Shown here: positions 1 through 8,999 of the stretch, piece after piece | Layout: every line of letters begins with the position of its first letter | Position numbering within the stretch: the first letter of the stretch is position 1 | Assembly (NCBI GenBank): GCA_049840595.1 | Contig: JASGKO010000020.1 | Coordinates: 1-60,888 of the forward strand | DNA length: 60,888 bases | Source: JASGKO01 sp049840595 | GTDB taxonomy: Bacteria > Verrucomicrobiota > Verrucomicrobiia > Chthoniobacterales > Chthoniobacteraceae | Direction: 5' to 3' | Translations under genes and position numbers: made by a program | The notes under the pieces: generated by a model | What the model saw: only the letters and a program-made list of their open reading frames with translations | Databases searched by the model: none | What the model was told of the DNA's origin: nothing

Positions 1-272
1 GAGGACAGCAAATCCTCCACTTCCCGCGCGTAATTGCGCAGAGGGATTGGCATCGCACTTTGATCCTGCGTCACATAGAGACGAATTTGCACCGGCCCAT
101 CGAGGCGCTGGAGGATGCGCTTCGTACCGTCGGAAAGCGTGAATTGCTTGTCCTCGGTGAGATCGACGCGGGCCTTCGCAAAGTTGCCGATGATATTCAC
201 GGCAACCAGAATCAGCAGCATCGCCACGACCCCGAGGGTCGAAAAGATGAAGGTTTTGGAACTATTCTTCAT
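1..272 (-). CDS. GldG-like ABC transporter accessory protein (N-terminal part only)
   Basis: The reading frame begins with ATG at 272 and runs off the window edge, giving about 90 residues. It opens with a short polar stretch, then one strong membrane segment (about residues 8-28, TFIFSTLGVVAMLLILVAVN), followed by the sequence RVDLTEDKQFTLSDGTKRIL. That Asp-Leu-Thr-x-Asp-x-x-Phe-Thr-Leu-Ser pattern directly after the first helix is typical of GldG-type proteins, where the rest of the chain is a large periplasmic domain. It lies 24 bp downstream of the GldF-like permease and behind the GldA-like ATPase, so it completes the usual GldA-GldF-GldG order. In Bacteroidota this system supports gliding; in non-gliding phyla its substrate is unknown. 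Family call is fairly secure, function is not. Confidence 0.8.
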   Translation of the reverse strand, partial: MKNSSKTFIFSTLGVVAMLLILVAVNIIGNFAKARVDLTEDKQFTLSDGTKRILQRLDGPVQIRLYVTQDQSAMPIPLRNYAREVEDLLS

Positions 273-296
273 GGTCGAATGGAGGGTGAAAGAGAA

Positions 297-1041
297 CTAA
301 CCGGCGCGGTGGGCACGGATGATGACGCTGGTGGTGAAGAGGCTGAAGACGATCACCGAGACGAAGAAGAGGACATCCCGCGTATCCAGCACGCCTTTTT
401 GGATGCTGTCGAAGTGTGTCATCACGCTGAAGGAGGCGATTCCATCCACCAGCCAGGTCGGCGCAAACTGACCGAGCAGATTGATCACCGGCGGCCAGCC
501 CGCGAGAATGAGAAACAGGCAGATCACCACCGCAATGATGAAGGAAATGACCTGATTGCGCGTCATCGCGCTCGTCATCGCGCTGACCGAGAGATACGCC
601 CCCGCCAGGAGCAGACTGCCGACGTAGCCGGCGATGATCACCCCGTTATCGGGATGCCCGAGGTAATTCACCGTGATGATGAGCGGGAACGTGAGCAAGA
701 GCGCAATCGCCAGCACCAGCCAGGAGGAAAGAAACTTGCCGACAATCGCCTGCCAGGGAGTGATCGGCATCGTCAGCAGCAATTCCATCGTGCCGAGGCG
801 GCGTTCCTCCGACCACATGCGCATGCCTACAGCCGGGACGAGGAAGAGATAAAGCCACGGAAGCCAGGCAAAGAAGGGCAGCAACGTCGCCTGCCCCTGC
901 TCGAAGAAACCACTCACCATGAAGGTGAAAAAGCCCGACAGGAGCAGGAAGATGACGATGAAAACTGTACGCCACCGGCGAGGCAAAGAAGCCGTTGATC
1001 TCGCGGCGGGCGATGGTTGCGATATTGGTCCAGGTGCTCAT
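297..1041 (-). CDS. GldF-like ABC-2 permease (frameshifted in this sequence)
   Basis: Integral membrane permease of a GldA-GldF-GldG type ABC system. The true start is ATG at 1041, which overlaps the TGA of the ATPase gene (ATGA) and gives MSTWTNIATIARREINGFF. The frame is lost near 961-966. Removing one base there, for example one T of the TTTT run on the coding strand, joins the N-terminus to FIVIFLLLSGFFTFMVSGFF and restores a 247-residue protein, the normal GldF length. About six membrane helices are visible, with the ABC-2 hallmark RMWSEERRLGTMELLLTMPI in the first cytoplasmic loop. Because sequence on both sides of the break is well conserved, a sequencing insertion is more likely than a dead gene. 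Confidence 0.82.
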
Positions 1042-1994
1042 TTTACAGCGGCCTCCTTGGCAGCTTTGGTGTCGGGAAGCGTGATGCCGCGGAAGACCTC
1101 GTCCAGGCGGCCCTCCTCGGTATGCAGTTCGGAGATTTTCCAGTTCTCGCGGACGGCGAGTTCGTAGATGGCGCCGCCGAGTTTCCCGCGGGCCTCCTTC
1201 GCGGCTTGCACGGCCACGAAGTCATTTTGCACCACCGCGCGTTCCACACCGGGAATCGTATGCAGCTTGCTCGCGACCCCCTCGGGAATTGCGGTCGCAA
1301 ATTGGACGCGCACGCCGCCCGCATTCTGCGAGCGGAGCTTGAGCTCCTCGGGCGTGCCATTCGCGACGATCTGGCCGCGGTCGATGATCACCGCGCGGGA
1401 GCAGACGGCTTCCACTTCTTCGAGGATGTGGGTGGAGAAAATGATCGCCTTCGTCTTGCCCATGTTGCGAATCAGCGTGCGCACTTCGTGCTTCTGGTTG
1501 GGATCGAGGCCATCGGTCGGTTCGTCGAGAATCAGGACCTCGGGATCGTGAATGATCGACTGGGCGAAGCAGGTGCGGTGCTTGTAGCCTTTCGACAGCG
1601 TTTCCACGCTTTGGTGGATCACATTTTCGAGGAAACACATCTCGACCACCCGCGAGACCGCTTTCTTTTTGGCGTCGCCGGAGAGCCCGCGCACTTCGGC
1701 GCAGAAATTCAAAAAACCTTTCACCGTCATGTCCGTATAGGACGGCGCATTTTCCGGCAAATAGCCGATCAGCCGTTTTGCCGGGAGCGGATTATCCAGC
1801 AGGTTGTAGTCACCGACGATGATCTCGCCTTCATTCGGAGGAATGAAACCGGTGATCATGCGCATGGTCGTGGACTTTCCCGCACCGTTCGGCCCGAGAA
1901 AGCCGAGCACCTCACCCTTTTCGAGGGTAAACGAGATGCCGTTGACGGCTATTTTCGGTCCGAAGCTTTTCTTCAGGTTCCTGACTTTAATCAT
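1038..1994 (-). CDS. GldA-like ABC transporter ATP-binding protein
   Basis: Cytoplasmic ATPase that would drive the adjoining membrane components. I start it at ATG 1994 (MIKVRNLKKSFG); an in-frame codon 39 bp upstream would add an unconserved tail. Visible motifs are Walker A GPNGAGKSTT, a Q-loop region GYLPENAPSY, the signature-like LSKGYKHR (in place of LSGGQ, common in this branch), Walker B VLILDEPTDGLDP and the switch histidine in STHILEEV. The length of 318 residues includes a C-terminal accessory region of about 80 residues, as in GldA and NodI/CcmA-like ATPases. It is translationally coupled to the permease by an ATGA overlap. Confidence 0.88.
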   Translation of the reverse strand: MIKVRNLKKSFGPKIAVNGISFTLEKGEVLGFLGPNGAGKSTTMRMITGFIPPNEGEIIVGDYNLLDNPLPAKRLIGYLPENAPSYTDMTVKGFLNFCAEVRGLSGDAKKKAVSRVVEMCFLENVIHQSVETLSKGYKHRTCFAQSIIHDPEVLILDEPTDGLDPNQKHEVRTLIRNMGKTKAIIFSTHILEEVEAVCSRAVIIDRGQIVANGTPEELKLRSQNAGGVRVQFATAIPEGVASKLHTIPGVERAVVQNDFVAVQAAKEARGKLGGAIYELAVRENWKISELHTEEGRLDEVFRGITLPDTKAAKEAAVK

Positions 1995-2089
1995 GGGGGC
2001 TCGTGGGTAAAAAATCTTCCGTGCTCTGGTCAAGCATTTCGGCGAAAAATGACAATCGATTCGGGCCGACGTTCAAAATTTCCCTCCAC

Positions 2090-3436
2090 TCAGTCCAACC
2101 GAAAATCTTCCGGCAACAAGCGCAGGCACTCGATAAAGCTGCGGGCAAAATCCCGGGGCCGCTCCGCAGTCCACTGGCGCAACAGAGGGACGGGAAAGAA
2201 ACCACCGGATTCAATTTCTGCGGGCGGCAGGATGAAGGGTCCTTCATGACGCCCGGCATACAGTTTTACAAATTCGTAGCCCGTGTTTTCACTGGCCGCG
2301 AGTTCGGCGATTGGCTTCACCGGAGCATTGACTCCGAGCTCTTCCATCAGCTCCCGGGTGGCCGTCGCCGCGTAATCGTCCCCGGCATTCACGTGCCCCG
2401 CGGCGCTGGAATCCCAGGCACCGGGGTTTTTATCCTTCCAGCGGAAACGCTTTTGCAAAAAGAGTTCCCCCTTTTTGTTGAAGACGAAAATGTGGACAGC
2501 ACGGTGTCGCAGCTTCTGCTCATGCGCCTCGTGCCGGGTCGCCTGGGAAACGACTTCGTTGTGTTCGTTGACGATATCGAAGATTTCTCCATGCACATCC
2601 TGCGCCTCCGCTTTGGAAAGCGGCGCAACCAGATTGGTGAGGTCGATCCACTGGCCCAGGCTCAGTTCCTCCGCCCGGGCCTGCGGGGACGCGCCGATTT
2701 GATCGGCGAGGGAAAGAAAATCCACCTCCAGCGCGCGCAGCATTTTTTGGGCTCGCTTGCGCCGCTGGGAAAACCCCTGCTTGACCAGCCGCTCAAAGGT
2801 CGCGCCATCGCAGGCGGGAAACTCGTCCGCTGCACGGGGCAGGAGCAGGATCGCGGCGGAATCCACCTTCGGCGCGGGCATGAAGACCTCGGGCGGCAGC
2901 GTGCGCAGATACTTCACGCGCCAGCGACGACCGATCACCAGAGTCAGCGCGCCATATTCCTTGGTGCGTGGCGCGGCGGAAAGGCGCTCGGCAACCTCCT
3001 TCTGCATGGTGAGCACCATCCGCGACACCGGCGAAGGCTCGGCGGCAAAGTGGAACATGATCGGGCTGGTGACGTAGTAGGGCAGATTCCCCAGCAGCTT
3101 GGCCGGGCCTTTGAGAAAGAGGTGGCGCGGATCGTAGTCGAGCGCATCGAGATGATGAATCTCGACCGCCGGATTCCCCGCGAAGCGTTCGCCCAGATAG
3201 CCTGCCAGCCGTCCGTCCTTCTCAATTAACGTTGAGAAACCGGCCTTGGGAATGACGTGCTCACTGAGCGCGCCGAGGCCGGGTCCGATCTCCACCACGT
3301 GGTCCCCGGGGGTGATTTCGAGTTGATCGACCAGCCAGGCCGACAGGTTCTGATCGTGTAAAAAGTTCTGTCCGAGGCTCTTGGTGGGACGGGTCCCGAG
3401 TTGCTCCAGGGCCTCATTGATTTCCGTGCGTGTCAT
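2090..3436 (-). CDS. rsmA: 16S rRNA dimethyladenosine transferase RsmA (KsgA) fused to a NUDIX hydrolase
   Basis: A 448-residue protein with two unrelated enzymes in one intact frame. Residues 1-270 are RsmA/KsgA, which dimethylates two adjacent adenines near the 3' end of 16S rRNA. It has the N-terminal KSLGQNFLHD, the SAM-binding EIGPGLG (49-55) and the catalytic NLPY (117-120). Residues 282-440 are a NUDIX domain of the Idi/YfcD type (HRAVHIFVFNKKGELFLQKR). Its Nudix box starts at G347 and contains RELMEELG at 361-368; the first Glu of the box is replaced by Asp353. RsmA alone is about 265-290 residues, so the second half is a true extension. The start lies 3 bp after the stop of the DUF697 gene, so the two are probably co-transcribed. 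The substrate of the NUDIX half cannot be read from sequence. Confidence 0.9.
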   Translation of the reverse strand: MTRTEINEALEQLGTRPTKSLGQNFLHDQNLSAWLVDQLEITPGDHVVEIGPGLGALSEHVIPKAGFSTLIEKDGRLAGYLGERFAGNPAVEIHHLDALDYDPRHLFLKGPAKLLGNLPYYVTSPIMFHFAAEPSPVSRMVLTMQKEVAERLSAAPRTKEYGALTLVIGRRWRVKYLRTLPPEVFMPAPKVDSAAILLLPRAADEFPACDGATFERLVKQGFSQRRKRAQKMLRALEVDFLSLADQIGASPQARAEELSLGQWIDLTNLVAPLSKAEAQDVHGEIFDIVNEHNEVVSQATRHEAHEQKLRHRAVHIFVFNKKGELFLQKRFRWKDKNPGAWDSSAAGHVNAGDDYAATATRELMEELGVNAPVKPIAELAASENTGYEFVKLYAGRHEGPFILPPAEIESGGFFPVPLLRQWTAERPRDFARSFIECLRLLPEDFRLD

Positions 3437-3439
3437 TGA

Positions 3440-4618
3440 TTATTCCGTAGGGTCGTAGGGAGGAAGTTCCGGCGGTTTTTTCGATTTGCGGAAGCGGCGA
3501 AAAATTCCGCGCGCCTGCGCGAGGGACTTGTCTTCGATGAAATAGGCGCAGGCCGCCCTGCCCATCGCATAAGTTCCGGCGCCGGCAATCGCCCCGGAGA
3601 CGAGGTTTCCCCAGCCCGGGACGAATTTGGCAATCGCCCGCGCACCTTCGCGCAGGACGAGGCCCGCCCCCAGATTCGCCCCGACTGCGGAAACGAATTC
3701 TCCGGCCTCTTTCACGCGCAATTCCCGACCGCTCACCCGCATGATGCCGGCCACCATGAGCCCCTGCATCGCCGAGAGAATCGGAAAATCGGCGAGTGGA
3801 ATGGGATTGACCCCCACTGCGGAATTCATGGCGGAAATGGATTTGATCAAGGCCGTGGCAATCTGTGCCTGGACCTTTTTAGCTCCGGTCAATCGCGCGA
3901 GCTGGACCCGGGCCTCATCGGGCAACAGGCCTCCGAGGATCTCCGCGAGGGCGAGATCGTGATGCTTTTCCCGCGAGTTCGGGAGGGGCGGCGCGAGCAG
4001 CCGGTTGCCGGAAACGGCCAGCGTCGTTTTTACACGCAGGCTCAGTTCGTCGCCATACGTATGCAGCAAGGCGTGCAACGCCTGCACCGAGGCATCGGCT
4101 GGCAGCGGTGAAGCCAGCGCGATTCCCACCAGGCCGGCGTCTTTGGGTGACCGCACAATCACATCGCGGGCGCGGGTGATATCGGCCTCGAGTTGTTCGC
4201 CCGTGGGGGCATCACTGCGCAGATAAACCACCACATCGGGCGGCACCGCGCGCAATTCGCTCTCCACCTGGGCCAGGGAGGCGGGCAGGCGGGCATCGAG
4301 CACATGCACGGCCCCCAGGCCTTCCCGGCTAAATTCGCACCAGGTGCTGGCGGCCGGCCCGGGAAGATCGAGCGGCACGCCGAGCAGGCTCTCCAAAAAA
4401 GCCATCCGCGAAGCCGCCGACTGCCCGACCAGGGCAATGCGGGGCGGTCGCTCTTTAAGAAACAGATTTTTAACCGGCGTAATTTCCTGTAGAATGGGCT
4501 TCTTGAGCGGTCCCGGCAATTTTCCCGCCAGTCGCTCCAGTCCCTCGATCAAAGGGAGCAGCCGCGCCACCCCGGTGGGCGCGGTCACATCGCCGGTATG
4601 GTGTCGGGGTTCGTTCAC
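3440..4618 (-). CDS. DUF697 (YcjF/GTPase-associated) membrane protein with degenerate P-loop
   Basis: I start this at GTG 4618, which overlaps the TGA stop of bcp (GTGA). A longer reading would run inside bcp and has no coding character. The N-terminal half resembles a small GTPase domain: PRIALVGQSAASRMAFLESL sits where the P-loop should be, but the GxxxxGK[S/T] consensus is lost (GQSAASRM), so nucleotide binding is doubtful. The C-terminal half is a DUF697 domain (about 265-380) with NPIPLADFPILSAMQGLMVAGI, two hydrophobic hairpins and KFVPGWGNLVSGAIAGAGTY. It ends in a short basic-acidic tail. Known DUF697 proteins often pair with or carry a GTPase; their role is poorly defined. It sits between bcp and rsmA in one tightly packed group. 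Confidence 0.75.
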   Translation of the reverse strand: MNEPRHHTGDVTAPTGVARLLPLIEGLERLAGKLPGPLKKPILQEITPVKNLFLKERPPRIALVGQSAASRMAFLESLLGVPLDLPGPAASTWCEFSREGLGAVHVLDARLPASLAQVESELRAVPPDVVVYLRSDAPTGEQLEADITRARDVIVRSPKDAGLVGIALASPLPADASVQALHALLHTYGDELSLRVKTTLAVSGNRLLAPPLPNSREKHHDLALAEILGGLLPDEARVQLARLTGAKKVQAQIATALIKSISAMNSAVGVNPIPLADFPILSAMQGLMVAGIMRVSGRELRVKEAGEFVSAVGANLGAGLVLREGARAIAKFVPGWGNLVSGAIAGAGTYAMGRAACAYFIEDKSLAQARGIFRRFRKSKKPPELPPYDPTE

Positions 4619-5088
4619 AGGACGCCGAGGAGTTGGTTCACATGTTCCGCCGGTTGCACCTTGCGAAAGACTGCTTTCAGCCTCCCCTCCCCGTCGATGA
4701 CAAAGGTGCTGCGCTCCGTGCCCAGGTATTTTTTGCCATACATGCTTTTTTCCACCCATACCTGATAGGCTTCCACGATCTTTTTCTCCTCATCCACCAG
4801 GAGCGGGAACGGCAATTGGTGCTTTGCGATGAACTTGAGATGGCTCTTCACGGAATCCACGCTGACGCCAAAGATCGCCGCCCGAGCCTTGACCTCACTC
4901 CAGCGGTCACGCAAATCGCAAGCCTGCACGGTGCAGCCCGGCGTATCGTCCTTCGGGTAAAAATAAAGCACCACCGTCTGGCCCCGCAGGCTTTTCAGGC
5001 TCACTTCCGCCCCTTCGCCATATGGGCCGCCGACTGCCGTGGCCGAAAAGTCGGGCGCCGGATCACCGGTCTTCAAATCAGAATTCAT
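4615..5088 (-). CDS. bcp: Peroxiredoxin of the Bcp/PrxQ family
   Basis: Thioredoxin-fold thiol peroxidase that reduces hydrogen peroxide and organic peroxides in the cytoplasm. The peroxidatic cysteine is Cys52 in FYPKDDTPGCT, and the resolving cysteine Cys57 follows five residues later, the arrangement of atypical 2-Cys PrxQ/Bcp enzymes. The 157-residue length is normal for the family. The C-terminal region has the typical TFVIDGEGRLKAVFRKV. It is the first gene of a coupled minus-strand group (bcp, DUF697 protein, rsmA-NUDIX), and its stop codon is embedded in the start of the next gene. Confidence 0.93.
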   Translation of the reverse strand: MNSDLKTGDPAPDFSATAVGGPYGEGAEVSLKSLRGQTVVLYFYPKDDTPGCTVQACDLRDRWSEVKARAAIFGVSVDSVKSHLKFIAKHQLPFPLLVDEEKKIVEAYQVWVEKSMYGKKYLGTERSTFVIDGEGRLKAVFRKVQPAEHVNQLLGVL

Positions 5089-5190
5089 GAGAAAACAGCA
5101 TAGTTGTTTTTACTACATGGACAACCTTGCAGAAGTCCGCATGGCCTATGTATCCTCTGGCACAAGCTCTGCTTCAAAGGAATTTTTCAC

Positions 5191-6742
5191 ATGCGCGAAG
5201 CCACTAATCTCGACGACATTCACTTTGACTGCCCATCCTGCCACGGTTCGTTGGTTGCGGATGGGAACTGCGCAGGAATTTCCCTGAGCTGTCCCCATTG
5301 CCAGAAATGGATCCAAGTCCCCTATCCTCATGGGGCGGACGAAGATCATGCCCCGCAAAGCGAGACTTTGCGCCATGCCGTGCACGGAGTGCTGGAGGGG
5401 GAGCTCGAAGCCGCCCGGACCAAGTTGCGGAAGGCCAAGGCCGATGTCACCTCCCTCGAAGCCAAAGTCAAAGCCTCCGAGGAAGAGACGGCCAACTTAC
5501 GCGAACGATTGGAAAAAGCGGGCAGCGGATTGCGGGAGCAGCACCTTGCCATGGAGGCGGAGCTGACCACCCTGCGCTCCCAGGCCAGCCAGCAGACCAG
5601 CGCAACCAGCCGCCTGCAAGAGCTTCGAAACCCAGTTGGAAGCCGAAAAAAAAGCGCGCAATGACGCCGAAGTAGCAACCCGCGCCGGGCAAATGCGACT
5701 CGAGGATTACTCCACGATGAAGGCGGAGCTGGCCGCGGCACAAAAGGAAATCAAACAATTCGAGTCCAAACTGCAAAACGCCGCGCACGCCCAGGAAAAA
5801 CTCAAGGGCGAGCTGGCCCAGGCGCGCGAAGAAGCCACCCGTTTGCAGCAGGAGGGAGAGGAACAGCAAAAGCGCTACAAAACCGTCCTTTCCACTGCGC
5901 ACGACGAAAAGGAAGCGCTGGAAAAGAAAATCACCGCCACCGCGCAGGAGCACGCCCACCGCGAGAGCGAAGTCGCCACGCTCCTGGAATCCGCCCGCAG
6001 CGAAGGCGCCTCCCGCATTCAGGAACTGGAGGCTGGCTACCAAAGCTTTGAGGCGGAACGACTCGCCCTGCACCAAGCCCATTCCGAAACTCACGGTCAG
6101 CTCCAAAGCATCGCGGCTGAGCACGGTCTGTTGCAGGAAGAGAAAATCTCACTGGAACAAAAAGTCGCAGCCATGGAGCAGGAACTCCAGCGGCACCAGG
6201 ATGAGTTGCCCCAGCTTTTGGAATCGGCGCGGGCCGAAGTCCAGCCCCGCGTCGAAGCCATCGAAGCGGAGCGGGATATGGTAACGGATCACCTCACCAC
6301 GGCCCAGGCTCGCATTCAGGAGCTGGAGGCCCACTTGCAAAAGCTGGAAACGGAACGTACCGCCCTGCAGGGAACTCACCACGAAGCGGCCGAGCACATT
6401 CAAAATGTGAGCACCGAGTGCGAGCAGTTGCGAAAGGAAAAATCCACCCTCGAGGAACAAATCTCCCAGCACCAGAGCGAAGCCGAGGCGTTGCGGGAAT
6501 GCCTCGCCCAGTTGCAGAAAGATTCTGAAAGCCTCTCCGGGGCACTCTCTGCCGAGTTGCAGAGTCATCAGGATACCCGCGCCACATTGGAGGAATCGCT
6601 CCAGCAACTCGCCCTGCTGCAAAGCGCGCACGACGATCGCCTGCAACTCCACGAAGCACTCCACCGCAGCTTTGCCCAAGTGGACGAAAAACTGGCAGAG
6701 ATTCGCAAGACGTTCAACACAACAGAAGTCCGCCAAAACTAG
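5191..6742 (+). CDS. Zinc-ribbon protein with long coiled coil (frameshifted)
   Basis: Not a family I can name. I start at ATG 5191 because AAAGGA lies just upstream and because the preceding 29 codons look random. The N-terminus carries a CxxC-x17-CxxC pair (CPSCHGSL ... LSCPHCQKW), a small zinc ribbon. Everything after about residue 60 is a continuous heptad-rich coiled coil full of Glu, Lys, Gln and Ala. The frame breaks near 5617-5620; removing one A (CAAGAG to CAGAG) joins it to SFETQLEAEKKARND and gives 516 residues. It runs convergently towards the cyclase gene. A structural or scaffold role is plausible, but nothing in the sequence proves one. Confidence 0.7.
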
Positions 6743-6770
6743 CACGGTTCGCTCCGCATTTTGGCACCAC

Positions 6771-8897
6771 CTATTTCTGGTGCATCACAAACACGCCATC
6801 CCAATCGGCCTCCGGTGGGGCGGCGAGTAATTCCTCGCAACGTTTCTCAAAAATCGCGGCCAGCTCATTCCCCGGGCGCAGATCAAGGCACTTGGAGAAT
6901 TGCACGCGCGCATGCTCGAACTGCATTTTTCGATAAGCCGTCAATCCCTCGGCAAAACACTTCAGATAGGATTCCTGCTCCGGCGGGAACGGGGCATCCT
7001 TCCTGCCCAGCACCGTATAGATGGCGAGCGGCTTGCTGCGTCCTTTCACCTTCACAAAATCCACTTCCTGCACGTGGAAGGTCTCCATCGCGAGTTGCCC
7101 GGCCTGTTCCCCGAGCACCAGTTCCAATCCGTATTCCTTGGTCAGCCCTTCCAATCGGGAAGCCAGGTTCACCGCGTCACCAATGACCGTCGGGTCCATC
7201 TTCTCGATGCCGGTGGAACTGCCGATGTTACCAACGATCACCTCTCCGTAGTTGATGCCGATGCCCATCGCGAGGCAGGGAACTCCGCGCTCTTTCCAGA
7301 GCACATTCAGCTTTTTGAGCCCTTCACTCATTTTTAGCGCAGCGTTGACACTCTGCTCAACATCGCGCGCCGGTCCCTGCGAATAGAGGTTCCCCCATTC
7401 CGCCATGATCGCGTCGCCAATAAACTTGTCGAGCGTCCCCTGCTCGTTGAACACATGCTGCACCATCTCGCTGAGATATTCATTCAGTTGGAGCACGATC
7501 TGATGCGAGTCCGCATGCTCGGAAAGCGCAGTGAAGCCACGCAGATCGGTAAACATGATCGCCACCGGCTTGCGCACCCCGCCCAGGGTGTTGAAATAGG
7601 ATTGCGGATTGTCGAGAATCTCGCGCACCAGGTTTTTGGAAACGTAACGCTCCAGCGTGCGCCGGGTGCGCTGCCGCTCGCGCCATTCGTAAAACTGCTC
7701 CCACACAAACCATCCCACCGACGTGCCATCCAGCGCCAGACAGACGCCAAACATCGCCATGGCCTGGGCCGGAAGCCCGAGAAAGCTATTGTAGGCCATC
7801 CACCCCGACCACAGGGCCAGCACCATGAGCCCCAGCAAAACCGCCACGCGCAACAGCGGACGCTGCGTGCGAATCGCCACCCACCACGCCGCCAGCCCCG
7901 CAACTCCGATCCAGATCGCGCAGGTAATATCGGAGACGTCGTTGATGAATTCATCGTGAATGGCCGCATTGACCGCGTGCAAATACATCGTCGGCCCCGC
8001 TTGCAGGCCAAAGGTCGTATTTAACAAGTCCTTGCTCCAGTCGCCCTCCGGACCGATCACCACCAGCTTGTCCTTGAAATAGGCGCCCCCACGATACTTT
8101 GGCCCGTTCCAGATCGAGGGGATAAAGATCTCGTAGAGCGAATTAACGTCGAAAGCCCTCCGCTCTTTCACTCCCTCGGTAAATCGCATCAATTTCCCCA
8201 CGTGCGAATCGGACAAGGGGAGCCCCGCCTTTTCCAGCATTCGCGTCGCCAGCGAGGGATAGGCTTTTTCCCCGGGATAGGATTTGATCCCGTTGGCTTC
8301 ATTGGCGGTTTTCCAAAAATTGACCCGCCGCACGATGCCATCCTCATCGGGCCAGAAATTCACCAGGCCGAGATTTTTGTCCCCCATGTCGGGAGAAATG
8401 ATCGTCTGCGCGGGAACCATCAGAATGGAGGAGCCACCGTGCTCCCGGTCGTTGTCCACAAAGCTCATGCCGATCACCACCTGGTCGGAGTGGCGGACAA
8501 TCGCATCGTGCAGCTTTTCATCCCCCTCCCGAGGCGTGGGAAACAAGATATCGAGGGCCACGACCCGGGCGCCCGCAGCACATAGCCTGTCGATGATGGG
8601 GGCGTAAATATCCCGGCTCCATGGCCAGCCACTGGCCTTGATCGCCTGCAGTTCCGGTGAGGCCGCGAGCTCGTCCGGATAAACGCCATCCAGGGAAATG
8701 GAAGGCTGGTCGATCGCGAGAAAAACCAGTTGCGGGTTCTTCGGCGTAAGCCGTCCGAAGCGCATCATCCAGTCGCGCGCATGCCACTCCACCGTGTGCC
8801 AGGACACCCAGCTGATTTCCAGGATCATCAGCAACGCCGTTCCCACGATGAACACCCAGGCCCGGGCGAGGTCATGAGATTTTCGAACGCGATCCAT
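6771..8897 (-). CDS. Membrane adenylate/guanylate cyclase with CHASE2 sensor domain
   Basis: A 708-residue class III nucleotide cyclase. Order: one N-terminal membrane helix (about 15-33), a large extracytoplasmic CHASE2 domain (about 45-320, including FGRLTPKNPQLVFLAIDQPS and AAGARVVALDILFPTP), three closely spaced helices (about 325-405), then a cytoplasmic cyclase domain (about 445-625). Cyclase motifs include MFTDLRGFTALS and DKFIGDAIMAEWG, which carry the two metal-binding aspartates and the base-recognising Lys, and TVIGDAVNLASRLEGL with the Thr usual in adenylate-specific enzymes. The product is therefore probably cAMP. A short helical tail of about 80 residues resembles a TPR-like end. 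It is divergent from fecR-like and beta-barrel genes, an arrangement often seen for CHASE2 cyclases. Confidence 0.9.
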   Translation of the reverse strand: MDRVRKSHDLARAWVFIVGTALLMILEISWVSWHTVEWHARDWMMRFGRLTPKNPQLVFLAIDQPSISLDGVYPDELAASPELQAIKASGWPWSRDIYAPIIDRLCAAGARVVALDILFPTPREGDEKLHDAIVRHSDQVVIGMSFVDNDREHGGSSILMVPAQTIISPDMGDKNLGLVNFWPDEDGIVRRVNFWKTANEANGIKSYPGEKAYPSLATRMLEKAGLPLSDSHVGKLMRFTEGVKERRAFDVNSLYEIFIPSIWNGPKYRGGAYFKDKLVVIGPEGDWSKDLLNTTFGLQAGPTMYLHAVNAAIHDEFINDVSDITCAIWIGVAGLAAWWVAIRTQRPLLRVAVLLGLMVLALWSGWMAYNSFLGLPAQAMAMFGVCLALDGTSVGWFVWEQFYEWRERQRTRRTLERYVSKNLVREILDNPQSYFNTLGGVRKPVAIMFTDLRGFTALSEHADSHQIVLQLNEYLSEMVQHVFNEQGTLDKFIGDAIMAEWGNLYSQGPARDVEQSVNAALKMSEGLKKLNVLWKERGVPCLAMGIGINYGEVIVGNIGSSTGIEKMDPTVIGDAVNLASRLEGLTKEYGLELVLGEQAGQLAMETFHVQEVDFVKVKGRSKPLAIYTVLGRKDAPFPPEQESYLKCFAEGLTAYRKMQFEHARVQFSKCLDLRPGNELAAIFEKRCEELLAAPPEADWDGVFVMHQK

Positions 8898-8999
8898 GTC
8901 GTTGGTTTAACTCCCGAGTCTTCAGGGAGCAATGACTACTTGCACATTCGCACCGTGCCCGGGCCGGAGGGAAACATTAAGTCCTCGTAAATTTCCGAC

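Noticed and set aside
1017..2249. A 410-codon plus-strand frame over the ABC ATPase
   Set aside because: Antisense to a gene with all ABC motifs; the translation shows only compositional bias.
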